Shown: positions 1-9,064 of the stretch, in pieces
Numbering within the stretch: the first letter of the stretch is position 1
How the letters are laid out: each line of letters starts with the position of its first letter
Assembly (NCBI RefSeq): GCF_002939865.1
Contig: NZ_MDEE01000008.1
Coordinates: 62,001-126,000, forward strand
Length of the DNA: 64,000 nucleotides
From: Xanthomonas dyei
GTDB taxonomy: Bacteria > Pseudomonadota > Gammaproteobacteria > Xanthomonadales > Xanthomonadaceae
Reading direction: 5' to 3'
Notes under the pieces: model-generated
What the model saw: only the letters and a program-made list of their open reading frames with translations
Databases searched by the model: none
What the model was told of the DNA's origin: nothing
Position numbers and translations under genes: made by a program

Positions 1-63
1 ATGCCCAGTTGCCCTCCAGATTTCATTCGCGCCTGCGCCACCCTTGCCGAGCGTGGCGTATGA
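1..63 (+). CDS. Possible 3' end of an upstream gene (partial)
   Basis: A reading frame open from the first base ends with TGA at 61-63. Its last residues read DFIRACATLAERGV. The stop overlaps the ATG of the next gene as ATGA, the same coupling seen at the next two junctions, so this is probably the tail of the preceding gene of the fucose operon. Only about 20 codons are visible and the product cannot be identified. Confidence 0.4.
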   Translation: MPSCPPDFIRACATLAERGV

Positions 64-1070
64 GCGCCCTGGCACGGCAACGCCTGGGCCGCACCGACGT
101 GCAGCTGTCGGCGCTGGGCTTTGGCGCTGCGCCGATCGGCAACCTGTACACCGAAGTCGACGAGGCAGACGCGCTGGCGGCGGTGGCAGGCGCGTTCGAG
201 GCCGGCATCCGTCACTTCGACACCGCGCCTTACTACGGCTACGGACTCAGCGAAACGCGCCTGGGCCGCGGCCTGGCCGGCGTGCCGCGCGCTGCCTATA
301 CGCTGTCGACCAAGGTCGGCCGCTGCATCTACGACGACGCACACGCCGTTGCCGGGCGCGACGGTTTTGCCGTGGCCGGCCGCCGCGCCGCATTCGACTA
401 CAGCGCCGACGGCGTGCGGCGCGCGTTCGCCTCCAGCCTGGAGCGCCTGGGCACCGACTATATCGACGTGCTGCTGCTGCACGACATCGGTGCGCTGACC
501 CACGGCGACAACCACGCCCACGTGCTGCAGCAGGCCTTGGAGGAGGCCTTGCCGGCCATGGCGGAGTTGAAGGCATCCGGTGCGTGCGGGGCGATCGGGC
601 TGGGCGTCAACGAGCAGGACGTGGCACTGGAGGTGCTGGCACGCTTCCCGATCGACTGCGTGATGCTGGCCGGGCGCTACACCCTGCTGGAACAGCACGG
701 CGCGCGTGCGCTGCTCGACCAGGCGCAGCAACACGGCGTGTCGATCCTGTCGGCCGGCCCGTACAGTTCCGGCCTGCTCAGCGATGCGCGCGGCCCCGGC
801 GCCACCTATAACTACGCCCCGGTGGATACCGCCACCTTGCAGCATGCGCAGCGCCTGTATGCGGCGTGCGCGGCGTTCGAGGTGGATATCGGCGCGGCCG
901 CCCTGCAGTTCCCGCTGGCACATCCGGCGGTGACCACCGTGGTGGCCGGCATGCGCACCCTGGCCGAGGTGCAATCGGCCGCCACGCGCTTGCAGGCATC
1001 GATCCCGCCTGCGCTGTGGCAGCGCCTGCGCGATGGCCGCCTGCTCGACACGGACCTGCCCACACCATGA
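60..1070 (+). CDS. Aldo/keto reductase, probable L-fucose 1-dehydrogenase
   Basis: This 336-residue protein probably oxidises L-fucose to L-fucono-lactone with NAD(P)+, the first step of the non-phosphorylative L-fucose pathway. The aldo/keto reductase tetrad is visible: Asp and Tyr in HFDTAPYYGYG near residue 55, Lys in LSTKVGR near residue 85 and His in LLLHDIG near residue 140. The ATG at 60 gives MSALARQRLGRTDVQ, a normal family N-terminus. An in-frame TTG at 9 would add 17 unconserved residues and is not preferred. Its stop overlaps the next start as ATGA, and four more fucose-pathway enzymes follow. The family fold is certain. The L-fucose assignment rests on context, since D-threo-aldose dehydrogenases look the same. 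Confidence 0.85.
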   Translation: MSALARQRLGRTDVQLSALGFGAAPIGNLYTEVDEADALAAVAGAFEAGIRHFDTAPYYGYGLSETRLGRGLAGVPRAAYTLSTKVGRCIYDDAHAVAGRDGFAVAGRRAAFDYSADGVRRAFASSLERLGTDYIDVLLLHDIGALTHGDNHAHVLQQALEEALPAMAELKASGACGAIGLGVNEQDVALEVLARFPIDCVMLAGRYTLLEQHGARALLDQAQQHGVSILSAGPYSSGLLSDARGPGATYNYAPVDTATLQHAQRLYAACAAFEVDIGAAALQFPLAHPAVTTVVAGMRTLAEVQSAATRLQASIPPALWQRLRDGRLLDTDLPTP

Positions 1071-1939
1071 GCCGCGTCGATGCGCATCTGCATTTCTGGC
1101 ACCTGGCCCGTGGCGACTACGCCTGGCTGACGCCGGAGCTTGCGCCGCTGTACCGCGATTTCGCGCCGCATGATGTGGACGACGCACTGGATGCGGCCGG
1201 TGTCGACAGCGTCGTGGTGGTGCAGGCCGCCGCAACCGAAGCCGAAACCTGTTACCTGTTCGAGCTTGCACACGACGCGCCACGCATTGCAGGCGTGGTG
1301 GGTTGGACGGATTTTGCTGCGCCCGATGCCGCCGCACGCATCGGCGCACTGGTCCGCGCAGCCGGCGGTGTACTCAAGGGGCTGCGCCCGATGGTGCAGG
1401 ACATCGCCGATGCGCAGTGGTTGGCAAGCCCCGCATTGGACGCCGCCTTCGATGCAATGCTGGCGCACGATCTGGCCTTCGATGCCCTGATTCGCCCCGT
1501 GCATGTACCGGCATTGCAGGCGCGCTTGAAGCGCCACCCGCAGTTGCGCGTGGTCGTCGATCACGGCGGCAAGCCGCAGATTGCGGCCGGCGAATTCGTC
1601 GCCTGGGCCGCAGGCATGGCCGCGTTGGCACAGCATCCCAACGTGCACTGCAAACTGTCCGGGCTGCTCACCGAAGCCGCGCGCGGCGCCGGCATCGATG
1701 CACTGGAGCCGTATGTTGCGCATCTGTTTGCGCGCTTCGGTGCGCAGCGCCTGCTCTGGGGCAGCGACTGGCCGGTGCTGACCCTGCGCGCCGATTACGC
1801 GCAATGGGTCGATCTTGCGCAACAGCTCGTCACCCGGCATGCCGCCGAACACGCCGATGCGGTGTTCGGCGACAACGCACGCACGTTCTATCGTCTGCCA
1901 CGGCCGGCGGCCCCCACCCACGGAACCTTATCGGTATGA
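1067..1939 (+). CDS. Amidohydrolase-family L-fuconolactonase
   Basis: This 290-residue TIM-barrel amidohydrolase (amidohydro_2/COG3618 type) probably hydrolyses L-fuconolactone to L-fuconate. The metal-site motif DAHLHFW lies at residues 5-11, a VVDHGGKP strand near residue 167 and the C-terminal LLWGSDWPV with its metal-binding or catalytic Asp near residue 230. It overlaps the genes on both sides by four bases (ATGA at 1067-1070 and at 1936-1939), so the first three pathway genes are translationally coupled. The family call is firm. The substrate is inferred from its place between the sugar dehydrogenase and the fuconate dehydratase. Confidence 0.85.
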   Translation: MSRVDAHLHFWHLARGDYAWLTPELAPLYRDFAPHDVDDALDAAGVDSVVVVQAAATEAETCYLFELAHDAPRIAGVVGWTDFAAPDAAARIGALVRAAGGVLKGLRPMVQDIADAQWLASPALDAAFDAMLAHDLAFDALIRPVHVPALQARLKRHPQLRVVVDHGGKPQIAAGEFVAWAAGMAALAQHPNVHCKLSGLLTEAARGAGIDALEPYVAHLFARFGAQRLLWGSDWPVLTLRADYAQWVDLAQQLVTRHAAEHADAVFGDNARTFYRLPRPAAPTHGTLSV

Positions 1940-2706
1940 CAGTCTCCATTCCCACCACGCCCAACACCCGTCTGCAGGGCAAGCGTTGCCTGATCACCGC
2001 CGCCGGCGCCGGCATCGGCCGCGAAAGCGCGCTGGCTTGTGCACGTGCCGGCGCGCAGGTGATCGCCACCGACATCGACGCCGTTGCCTTGCAGGCGCTG
2101 GCGTCCGAGTCCGATGCGATCACCACCCAGCTGCTCGATGTTACCGATGCCGCCGCGATTGTGGCGCTGGTCGCCGAACACGGCCCGTTCGATGTGTTGT
2201 TCAACTGCGCCGGCTACGTGCATCAGGGCAGCATTCTCGACTGCGACGAGCCGGCATGGCGCCGCTCGTTCTCGATCAACGTCGATGCGATGTACTACAC
2301 CTGCAAGGCGGTGCTGCCGGGCATGCTCGAACGCGGCCGCGGCAGCATCATCAACATGTCCTCGGTCGCGTCCAGCATCAAGGGCGTGCCGAACCGCTTT
2401 GTGTACGGCGTGACCAAGGCCGCGGTGATCGGCCTGAGCAAGGCCATTGCTGCCGATTACGTAGCGCAGGGCGTGCGCTGCAACGCGATCTGCCCGGGCA
2501 CCATCAAGACGCCGTCGCTGGGCCAGCGTGTGCAGGCCCTGGGCGGCGACGAACAGGCGGTGTGGAAGAGCTTTACCGATCGCCAGCCGATGGGCCGCCT
2601 GGGCGACCCGCGCGAAATCGCGCAGCTGGTGGTGTATCTGGCCTCGGACGAATCCTCGTTCACCACCGGCCAGACCCACATCATCGACGGGGGCTGGTCC
2701 AACTAA
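1936..2706 (+). CDS. SDR-family 2-keto-3-deoxy-L-fuconate dehydrogenase
   Basis: This 256-residue classical short-chain dehydrogenase probably oxidises 2-keto-3-deoxy-L-fuconate to the 2,4-diketo acid. It has the nucleotide-binding AAGAGIGRE near residue 27, the NCAG motif near residue 91, the catalytic Ser in MSSVASS near residue 140 and YGVTK with the Tyr-Lys pair near residues 156-160. Its C-terminal IDGGW is typical of the family. The start at 1936 overlaps the amidohydrolase stop. Known biology: in the X. campestris route this SDR acts after L-fuconate dehydratase. Which keto-deoxy sugar acid is used is inferred from the cluster. Confidence 0.87.
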   Translation: MTVSIPTTPNTRLQGKRCLITAAGAGIGRESALACARAGAQVIATDIDAVALQALASESDAITTQLLDVTDAAAIVALVAEHGPFDVLFNCAGYVHQGSILDCDEPAWRRSFSINVDAMYYTCKAVLPGMLERGRGSIINMSSVASSIKGVPNRFVYGVTKAAVIGLSKAIAADYVAQGVRCNAICPGTIKTPSLGQRVQALGGDEQAVWKSFTDRQPMGRLGDPREIAQLVVYLASDESSFTTGQTHIIDGGWSN

Positions 2707-2933
2707 ACCCAGCCGACCACACTGCTGTGCAGCGGCCAGACCCATGGCCGCTCGCGATGGTGTCTCAGCCGCACTGAGTACCGCTGACAACACGCCGCAT
2801 CGCACGCCGACGTGACCTGTTGCCAGCACGCATCACCGATAGTCCTGTTCCGAGCGCGTTGTCCACCTCCTGCTGAAACACCTTGCAACAGCTGGCTGCT
2901 CGCTCCGATTCCTCCCCTGCAAAGGAAGACTGC

Positions 2934-3791
2934 ATGAAACTCGTACGTATTGGCGCCGAAGGCCACGAACGTCCCGGCGTGATCGACACCGCAGGCCGCA
3001 TCCGCGACCTGAGCGGTGTCATCGACGATGTCGCCGGTGAGCACCTCACCAATGCCGGCCTGGAAAAACTGCGTGCGCTGGATCTGTCCACGTTGCCGCT
3101 GATCGAAGGCGAGCAGCGCTATGGCGCCGCGGTGGGCCGCATCGGCAAGTTCATTTGCGTGGGTTTGAACTACGCCGACCACGCCGCCGAATCGGGCATG
3201 GACGTGCCGAAAATGCCGATTCTTTTCATGAAGGCCACCACCGCGGTGTGCGGCCCCAACGACACCGTCATCATCCCGCGCGGCTCGGTCAAGAGCGACT
3301 GGGAAGTGGAACTGGGCGTGGTGATCGGCGATATCGCACGCGATGTGTCGATGGACGACGCGCTGAATCATGTGGCCGGCTATGCGGTGATCAACGACCT
3401 GTCCGAACGCGAGTTCCAGCTCGAGCATGGCGGCCAGTGGGTCAAGGGCAAGAGCGCCGACACCTTCGGCCCGATCGGCCCCTGGCTGGTCACCCGCGAT
3501 GAAGTGCCCGACCCGCAGAACCTGTCGATGTGGCTGGAGGTCAACGGCCACCGTTACCAGAACGGCAGCACCCGCACGATGGTGTTCGGCGTGGCCGAAC
3601 TGGTCAGCCACATCAGCCGCTACATGACGCTGATGCCGGGCGATGTGATCAGCACCGGCACCCCGCCGGGCGTGGGCCTGGGCCAGAAGCCGCCGGTGTA
3701 TCTGAAGCCGGGCGATCTGATGGAACTGGAGATCGAAGGATTGGGGCGTCAGCGTCAACCGGTAGTGGCGCATCCGCGCGATGTAGCTTAA
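2934..3791 (+). CDS. Fumarylacetoacetate hydrolase-family 2,4-diketo-3-deoxy-L-fuconate hydrolase
   Basis: This 285-residue FAH-superfamily enzyme is predicted to cleave 2,4-diketo-3-deoxy-L-fuconate to pyruvate and lactate, the last step of the pathway. Visible landmarks are CVGLNYADHAAE near residue 75, the metal-binding acidic pair in DWEVELGVVIG near residue 122, and INDLSERE near residue 150. The ATG at 2934 follows AAAGGAAG at a good distance. An upstream in-frame start at 2883 would add 17 unconserved residues. A 227-bp spacer separates it from the SDR gene, so it may have its own promoter. Confidence 0.88.
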   Translation: MKLVRIGAEGHERPGVIDTAGRIRDLSGVIDDVAGEHLTNAGLEKLRALDLSTLPLIEGEQRYGAAVGRIGKFICVGLNYADHAAESGMDVPKMPILFMKATTAVCGPNDTVIIPRGSVKSDWEVELGVVIGDIARDVSMDDALNHVAGYAVINDLSEREFQLEHGGQWVKGKSADTFGPIGPWLVTRDEVPDPQNLSMWLEVNGHRYQNGSTRTMVFGVAELVSHISRYMTLMPGDVISTGTPPGVGLGQKPPVYLKPGDLMELEIEGLGRQRQPVVAHPRDVA

Positions 3792-4283
3792 AGCTCCTTT
3801 TCCCTTTCCAGGATTTTGGTCGCATTGCGTGCCAAGTTGCGCTCAACGCACGTGGTAACGCCTCCGCAAGACGCAACTTAAAGCCCCTCTCCCTTCGGGA
3901 GAGGGGTTGGGGTGAGGGTACGTAGCGACGTATCCGAACAATTCGTCGCGCTGTCGCGCGTTGTTGTTGGACGTGTTGCTAGACATGACGTGTCGGCACT
4001 TGTGTTGATCCGTCATACGTATCTTTTTCTGGGTTGTAGCGGCGCGTTGAATGACCAAGCACCGTAGCGTGTTGATATCGATGCGTTGTCAATCGTTTAG
4101 TGGTTTTTTGCTGATCCGTGTTGCAAACGGATGTGTCACTGCAGCGCTTCAACACTTCCGGCGCTGCGCGTCCGCACCCTCGCCCCAACCCCTCTCCCGG
4201 TGGGAGAGGGGCTCAAGCGCACCGCTTCCGCACGCTCTTTTTCGCCCGTTTTCCATTTCCCGTTTCCATCGCCCAGGACCTTC
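3792..4283 (+). repeat. Intergenic spacer with two hairpin repeats (3884-3919 and 4174-4212)
   Basis: No gene is seen in these 490 bases. Two imperfect palindromes of the same family lie in opposite orientation: CCCTCTCCCTTCGGGAGAGGG followed by GTTGGGGTGAGGG at 3884-3919, and the mirror arrangement at 4174-4212. The sequence between them (about 3930-4170) is unusually T-rich for this genome and holds no convincing reading frame. The second hairpin lies about 70 bases upstream of the fuconate dehydratase start. Confidence 0.7.
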
Positions 4284-5606
4284 ATGAGCACCATCGTCGC
4301 CCTCGATACCCACGACGTCCGCTTCCCCACCTCGCGCGAGCTCGATGGGTCGGACGCGATGAATCCCGATCCCGATTACTCGGCCGCCTACGTCGTGCTG
4401 CGCACCGATGCGCCGGATGCGCTGGCCGGTTACGGCCTGGTGTTCACCATCGGCCGCGGCAACGACGTGCAGACCGCCGCCGTGGCCGCGCTCGCCGAAC
4501 ACGTGGTCGGCCTGCGCGTGGAAGACGTCATCGCCGACCTGGGCAGCTTCGCGCGCCGGCTCACCAACGACTCGCAACTGCGTTGGCTGGGCCCGGAAAA
4601 AGGCGTGATGCACATGGCCATCGGCGCGGTGATCAACGCCGCCTGGGATCTGGCCGCGCGTGCCGCCAACAAGCCGCTGTGGCGCTATATCGCCGAACTC
4701 ACGCCCGAGCAGCTGGTCGACACCATCGACTTCCGCTACCTCACCGATGCGCTCACCCGCGACGAAGCGCTGGCCATGTTGCGCGCCGCGCAGCCGCAGC
4801 GCGCGCAGCGCACCGCACAGTTGATCGCGCAAGGCTACCCGGCCTACACCACCTCGCCCGGCTGGCTTGGGTACTCCGACGAAAAACTGGTGCGCCTAGC
4901 CAAGGAAGCGGTGGCCGATGGCTTCCGCACCATCAAGCTCAAGGTCGGCGCCAACGTGCAGGACGACATCCGCCGCTGCCGCCTCGCGCGCGAAGCGATT
5001 GGCCCGGACATCGCGATGGCGGTGGATGCCAACCAGCGCTGGGACGTGGGCCCGGCGATCGACTGGATGCGCCAACTGGCCGAATTCGACATCGCCTGGA
5101 TCGAAGAACCTACCAGCCCGGACGATGTGCTCGGCCACGCGGCTATCCGCCAGGGCATCACCCCGGTGCCGGTGTCCACCGGCGAGCACACCCAGAACCG
5201 GGTGATGTTCAAGCAGTTGTTGCAGGCCGGCGCGGTGGATTTGATCCAGATCGATGCCGCGCGCGTCGGTGGCGTCAACGAGAACCTCGCCATCTTGCTG
5301 CTGGCTGCCAAGTTCAACGTGCGCGTGTTCCCGCATGCCGGCGGCGTGGGCCTGTGTGAGTTGGTGCAACATCTGGCGATGGCCGACTTCGTCGCGATCA
5401 CCGGCCAGATGGAAGACCGCGCGATCGAATTCGTCGACCATTTGCACCAGCACTTCCTGGACCCGGTGCGCATCCAGCACGGCCGTTATCTTGCCCCACA
5501 GGTGCCCGGCTTCTCGGCAGAAATGCACGCCTCTTCGATTGCGGAATTCAGCTACCCGGATGGACGTTTCTGGGTGGAGGACCTGGCAGCCAATCGACAG
5601 GGCTGA
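4284..5606 (+). CDS. fucD: L-fuconate dehydratase (enolase superfamily)
   Basis: This 440-residue enolase-superfamily dehydratase removes water from L-fuconate to give 2-keto-3-deoxy-L-fuconate. It closely matches the length and landmarks of the characterised X. campestris enzyme. Catalytic elements in order: the KxK pair in TIKLKVGAN near residue 218, metal ligands in VDANQRWD near 248, IEEPTS near 274 and STGEHTQN near 300, the Asp of [10 protein letters not shown] near 324 and the His of HAGGVGL near 351. The ATG at 4284 gives the expected [17 protein letters not shown] start. It is the best-supported pathway member and identifies the cluster. Confidence 0.95.
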   Translation: MSTIVALDTHDVRFPTSRELDGSDAMNPDPDYSAAYVVLRTDAPDALAGYGLVFTIGRGNDVQTAAVAALAEHVVGLRVEDVIADLGSFARRLTNDSQLRWLGPEKGVMHMAIGAVINAAWDLAARAANKPLWRYIAELTPEQLVDTIDFRYLTDALTRDEALAMLRAAQPQRAQRTAQLIAQGYPAYTTSPGWLGYSDEKLVRLAKEAVADGFRTIKLKVGANVQDDIRRCRLAREAIGPDIAMAVDANQRWDVGPAIDWMRQLAEFDIAWIEEPTSPDDVLGHAAIRQGITPVPVSTGEHTQNRVMFKQLLQAGAVDLIQIDAARVGGVNENLAILLLAAKFNVRVFPHAGGVGLCELVQHLAMADFVAITGQMEDRAIEFVDHLHQHFLDPVRIQHGRYLAPQVPGFSAEMHASSIAEFSYPDGRFWVEDLAANRQG

Positions 5607-6388
5607 CCAGCGCCCTCATCCGCCCTTCGGGCACCTTCTCCCGCGTGCGGGAGAAGGGAAACGGGAGCGGGCAACGACGCAGCAGAGATCACTGCGAGCA
5701 GCAAGATTCAGCCGCCGGGCCACGCCATCGGCCGGGCCGAGCCAAGAGAAAGAGCAGTCATGACTGTGAGGGCGAGGGCGAGGGCGAGGGCGAGGGCGAT
5801 AGCCTAGCCATGGCTGCGACCGGAAAGGGCGAGAACGCTAGCCTAGTCATGGCTGCGAGCGAAATATGCACGCTGCAACCACTTCACCGCCACCCTTCTC
5901 CCGCCTGCGGGAGAAGGTGCCCGCAGGGCGGATGAGGGAGCGGGGAGCAGAAATCACTGCGAGCAGCAAGGAAAGAGCCGTCATGACTGCGCGAGAACGC
6001 TAGCCTAATCATGGCTGCGAGCGGAACATGCACGTTGCAGCCCTTCACCGCTACCCTTCTCCCGCCTGCGGGAGAAGGTGCCCGCAGGGCGGATGAGGGA
6101 TGCGACTCACCCTTGCGCCGCTACCGCCTCACTCAACGCAAAAATTCGCCCGGCCTTTCGCCACTTTTCCCCAGGCGCACTGCCCGGCAGCGGCTTCTGG
6201 AAGCGCCACATCAGCGCTTCCCACGCCTGGATGCGCGGATCGGCCACATCGCGCGCGTTGACGGCTGGATCGTAGTCAACGCTAGCCTAGTCACGGCTGC
6301 GAGCGGAACATGCACGTTGCAGCCCTTCACCGCCACCCTTCTCCCGCCTGCGGGAGAAGGTGCCCGCAGGGCGGATGAGGGAGGCGAC
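5607..6388. repeat. Convergent intergenic repeat cluster with duplicated mutarotase 3' end
   Basis: This 780-bp region between converging genes holds no intact gene. Four hairpin repeats are present (5613-5657, 5893-5939, 6054-6099, 6336-6381). A unit starting ACGCTAGCCTAGTCATGG and running through the hairpin occurs three times, beginning near 5832, 5997 and 6278. The last 282 bp before the mutarotase stop are a tandem duplicate: 6103-6285 copies the mutarotase tail at 6385-6570. A GAGGGC hexamer microsatellite lies at 5766-5798. Bases 5703-5742 are a near copy of an internal segment of the transporter gene (7600-7640). Confidence 0.85.
6107..6280 (-). pseudogene. Duplicated 3' fragment of the L-fucose mutarotase gene
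   Basis: On the minus strand these bases encode a diverged copy of roughly the last 58 codons of the adjacent mutarotase, including its TGA at 6107-6109. The copy has scattered substitutions and a short deletion near 6262, and no start codon or ribosome binding site. It lies 282 bp downstream of the real 3' end as part of a tandem duplication that also carries a hairpin repeat. Confidence 0.8.
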
Positions 6389-6748
6389 TCACCCTTGCGC
6401 CGCTACCGCCTCACTCAACGCAAAAATCCGCCCGGCCTCCCGCCACTTCTCTCCAGGCGCACTGCCCGGCAGCGGCTTCTGGAAGCGCCACATCAGGTCT
6501 TCCCACGCCTGGATGCGCGGATCGGCCGCATCGCGCGCGGCCTTGGCGGCTGGGTCGTAATCGTCGCCCACTTCCATCAGCATCACCAGTCGATCGCCGC
6601 TGCGAAAGATCTCCAGTTCAAGAATGCCGGCCTGCTGTAACGAGGCCACCACTTCCGGCCACACCTCGGTGGGTTGATGCCAGCGCTCGTAGTCGGCGAT
6701 CAACGCGGCATCGTCGTGCAGATCCAGTACATAGCAAAGACGCGGCAT
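6389..6748 (-). CDS. L-rhamnose/L-fucose mutarotase family protein
   Basis: This 119-residue ferredoxin-like-fold mutarotase (RhaM/YiiL family) probably interconverts the anomers of L-fucose to supply the dehydrogenase. The family pattern is clear: the MPRLCYVLDLHDD start, YERWH near residue 23, WPEV, GILELEIFRSGDRL near 48 and WEDLMWRFQ near 88. It starts two bases after the fucP stop, so the two are cotranscribed. The fucose substrate is inferred from the neighbouring pathway. Its 3' end is duplicated downstream. Confidence 0.88.
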   Translation of the reverse strand: MPRLCYVLDLHDDAALIADYERWHQPTEVWPEVVASLQQAGILELEIFRSGDRLVMLMEVGDDYDPAAKAARDAADPRIQAWEDLMWRFQKPLPGSAPGEKWREAGRIFALSEAVAAQG

Positions 6749-6750
6749 GC

Positions 6751-8052
6751 TCAGGCTCCGGCAATCGCAGGCGCGACACGACGTGCGCGCAATGCGAACA
6801 GCAGGATCACCGCAAAGCACGCGCCCGGCACCGCCATCGCCCAGTGAATGCCGGCCATGTCCGACACCGCGCCCATCACCGCCGTAAGCAGCGCGCCACC
6901 GATGATCGACATCACCAGCAAGGAAGAGCCCAGCTTGCGTGCGTCGTCGTGCATGCCATCCAGGCCCAACGCAAAGATGGTCGGGAACATCACCGACATG
7001 AACACGCTTGCCACCACCAGCGCGTACAACCCGGTCCAGCCGGGCAGCGCGATGGCAACCGCGCACAACACCACATTGATCGTGGCAAAACTCGCCAGCA
7101 ATTTCGCCGGTGCCAGATAGCGCAGCAACCCGGTGCCGACAAAGCGGCCGGCCATGAACAGCACCAGCGAGATGGTCAGATACGTGGCGGCGGTCTTTTC
7201 CGGCGTGCCCGGCACTGCGTCCTGCAGGTAGCGGATCAGATAACTCCAGATGCCGACTTGCGCGCCCACGTAGAAGAACTGCGCCACCACCGAAAACATG
7301 AAGCGCCGGTTGCGCACCAATTCGCCAAAGCGTGCGCGTTTGGGCGCCACGCCGCTGTCGCTCTCCGGCGCGCCGGTGGGAAAACGCACCAGCGCGATCA
7401 GGATCGCCCACAGCACCACCACCGCGCCGATGATCAGATACGGCATCTGCACGGCCGAGGATTCGGCAGCGAAAAACGCCTCGCGCGCGGCCGGCGCCAT
7501 CGCCGCCAGCTCGGCGGGCGTGTGCTCCACACCGGAGAAGATGAAATGCTGGCCGACCAACACGCCGGTGATCGACCCCAAGGGGTTGAACGCCTGCGCA
7601 AGATTCAGCCGCCGCGCCGCGCCATCGGCCGGCCCGAGCACGGTCACCAGTGGATTGGCGGTGGTTTCCAGAAACGCCAGGCCGCTGGCGATGACGAACA
7701 GCGCCAGCAAGAACAGCCAGTAGGTGTGCACCTGCGCGGCCGGGTAAAACAGAAAAGCCCCGCACGCATACAGCAGCAACCCGAGCACCACCGCGGCCTT
7801 GTAGCTGTAGCGGCGCATGAACATCGCCGCCGGCATCGCGAAGACGAAATAGCCCATGTAGAAGGCGCTCTGCACCAACCCGGCCTGCAGGTCGCTCAGC
7901 TCGAACGCCTTCTTGAACTGCTTGATCAGGATGTCGTTGAGGTTGTTGGCCATGCCCCACAAAAAGAACAGGCTGACGATCAACAACAGGGGAACCATGG
8001 CGGTACGCGCCAGGTTGCCGCGCGGCGACGCGGCAATGTCACTGTGATGCAT
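6751..8052 (-). CDS. fucP: L-fucose:H+ symporter (MFS, FucP family)
   Basis: This 433-residue, 12-helix major facilitator is of the fucose/galactose/glucose:H+ symporter family. The signature SLFFLWGMANNLNDILIKQF lies in the first helix near residue 25, where FucP keeps its key Asn and Asp residues. The ATG at 8052 (MHHSDIAA) follows a strong GGGAGGGG ribosome site; the longer frame to 8160 runs into the operator and is rejected. It is transcribed with the mutarotase, divergently from the IclR regulator, and supplies L-fucose to the catabolic operon that converges on it. Confidence 0.93.
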   Translation of the reverse strand: MHHSDIAASPRGNLARTAMVPLLLIVSLFFLWGMANNLNDILIKQFKKAFELSDLQAGLVQSAFYMGYFVFAMPAAMFMRRYSYKAAVVLGLLLYACGAFLFYPAAQVHTYWLFLLALFVIASGLAFLETTANPLVTVLGPADGAARRLNLAQAFNPLGSITGVLVGQHFIFSGVEHTPAELAAMAPAAREAFFAAESSAVQMPYLIIGAVVVLWAILIALVRFPTGAPESDSGVAPKRARFGELVRNRRFMFSVVAQFFYVGAQVGIWSYLIRYLQDAVPGTPEKTAATYLTISLVLFMAGRFVGTGLLRYLAPAKLLASFATINVVLCAVAIALPGWTGLYALVVASVFMSVMFPTIFALGLDGMHDDARKLGSSLLVMSIIGGALLTAVMGAVSDMAGIHWAMAVPGACFAVILLFALRARRVAPAIAGA

Positions 8053-8124
8053 GCGACCGATCCCCTCCCAAGGCTGTGGCGCTTGCGTTGCAATGGCGCG
8101 AGCGTACTGCGCACGCCAACGCCA

Positions 8125-8155
8125 TGCAAATATAAAATCTTTGTTTATATTTGCA
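8125..8155. promoter_or_regulatory. Perfect 12+12 bp palindrome, candidate IclR-type operator
   Basis: TGCAAATATAAA and its exact reverse complement TTTATATTTGCA are separated by seven bases (ATCTTTG). The site is AT-rich in a GC-rich genome. It lies 73 bases from the fucP start and 76 from the start of the divergent regulator gene, so one bound dimer or tetramer could control both promoters. That the IclR protein binds here is inferred from position and symmetry. Confidence 0.75.
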
Positions 8156-8231
8156 CGCAAGCACCCACCCTGACCCGTGCCGGCGATGCCTGTACCCTGG
8201 CGCGCCGCACCTTGCCTGGAATCGCAAACGG

Positions 8232-8981
8232 ATGAGCCCCGAACCCGCCAAGTACCGCGCGCCGGCCCTGGACAAGGGGCTGGATATCCTCGAGCTTCTT
8301 GCCCGCCAGGCGCAGCCGATGAGCATGGGCGCGATCTCGCAAGGCATCGGCCGCTCGCGCGGCGAGATCTTCCGCATGCTGCAGGTGCTGGAGGAGCGCG
8401 GCTACCTCACCCGCGATGGCGAAGGCGACTACGTGCTGACCAACCGCCTGTTCATGCTCGGCATGCAGCAGCCGCCGGTACAGAGCATCAGCGAGGCCGC
8501 GTTGCCGGTGATGCGGCGGCTGGCCGATGCGATCTGCCAGCCCTGCCACCTGGTGGCGCCCTCGGGCGATCAGATCGTGGTGATCGCGCAGATGGATGTG
8601 CCCAGCGATCTGGGCCTGGTGGTGCGCCCGGGCCATCGCCGCCCGTTGACCCATTCCAGCTCGGGGCTGGTGCTGTTCGCCTTCCAGCAACCGGAAGTGC
8701 AGGCGCGCTGGCTGGACATGCTGGACGCCAGCGAGGTGCCGTTCGAGCGTAGGCAGTTCCTGGCCGCCGCCGCGCAGGCACGCAACGATGGCTACGCCAT
8801 GCAACCCAGCGAAGCGGTGGTGGGCGTGGTCGATCTGACTGCGCCGATCCTGCAAGGCGGCAACGCGACCTATACGTTGACCGTGCCGTTTATCGAACGC
8901 CGCCCGGAACTGGTGGGCCCGCACGCGGCCTTGCAGGCGCTGTGTGCGGCCACGCAAGAGATTTCCAACGCGCTGCACTGA
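8232..8981 (+). CDS. IclR-family transcriptional regulator of fucose genes
   Basis: This 249-residue regulator has an N-terminal winged helix-turn-helix (ALDKGLDILELLARQ near residue 12, then MGAISQGIGRSRGEIFRMLQVLEERGYL) and a C-terminal IclR effector domain (SEAALPVMRRLADAICQPCHL, and GYAMQPSEAVVGVVDLTAPI near residue 195). The ATG at 8232 is preferred to a GTG-class start at 8151, which would lie inside the palindrome. It is divergent from fucP and probably a repressor responding to an L-fucose pathway intermediate. The ligand cannot be read from the sequence. Confidence 0.88.
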   Translation: MSPEPAKYRAPALDKGLDILELLARQAQPMSMGAISQGIGRSRGEIFRMLQVLEERGYLTRDGEGDYVLTNRLFMLGMQQPPVQSISEAALPVMRRLADAICQPCHLVAPSGDQIVVIAQMDVPSDLGLVVRPGHRRPLTHSSSGLVLFAFQQPEVQARWLDMLDASEVPFERRQFLAAAAQARNDGYAMQPSEAVVGVVDLTAPILQGGNATYTLTVPFIERRPELVGPHAALQALCAATQEISNALH

Positions 8982-9064
8982 CCTCACGCCGCCTGGCGCA
9001 GATGCGCAGGCGCGTTGCACCAGGCATCGCCCTATACTCGGCGCGGTCGACCACGCGGGATCGC

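Noticed and set aside
6749-7960. Long N-terminal extension of the mutarotase
   Set aside because: It is another frame of fucP. The mutarotase family begins at MPRLCYVL, two bases after the fucP stop.
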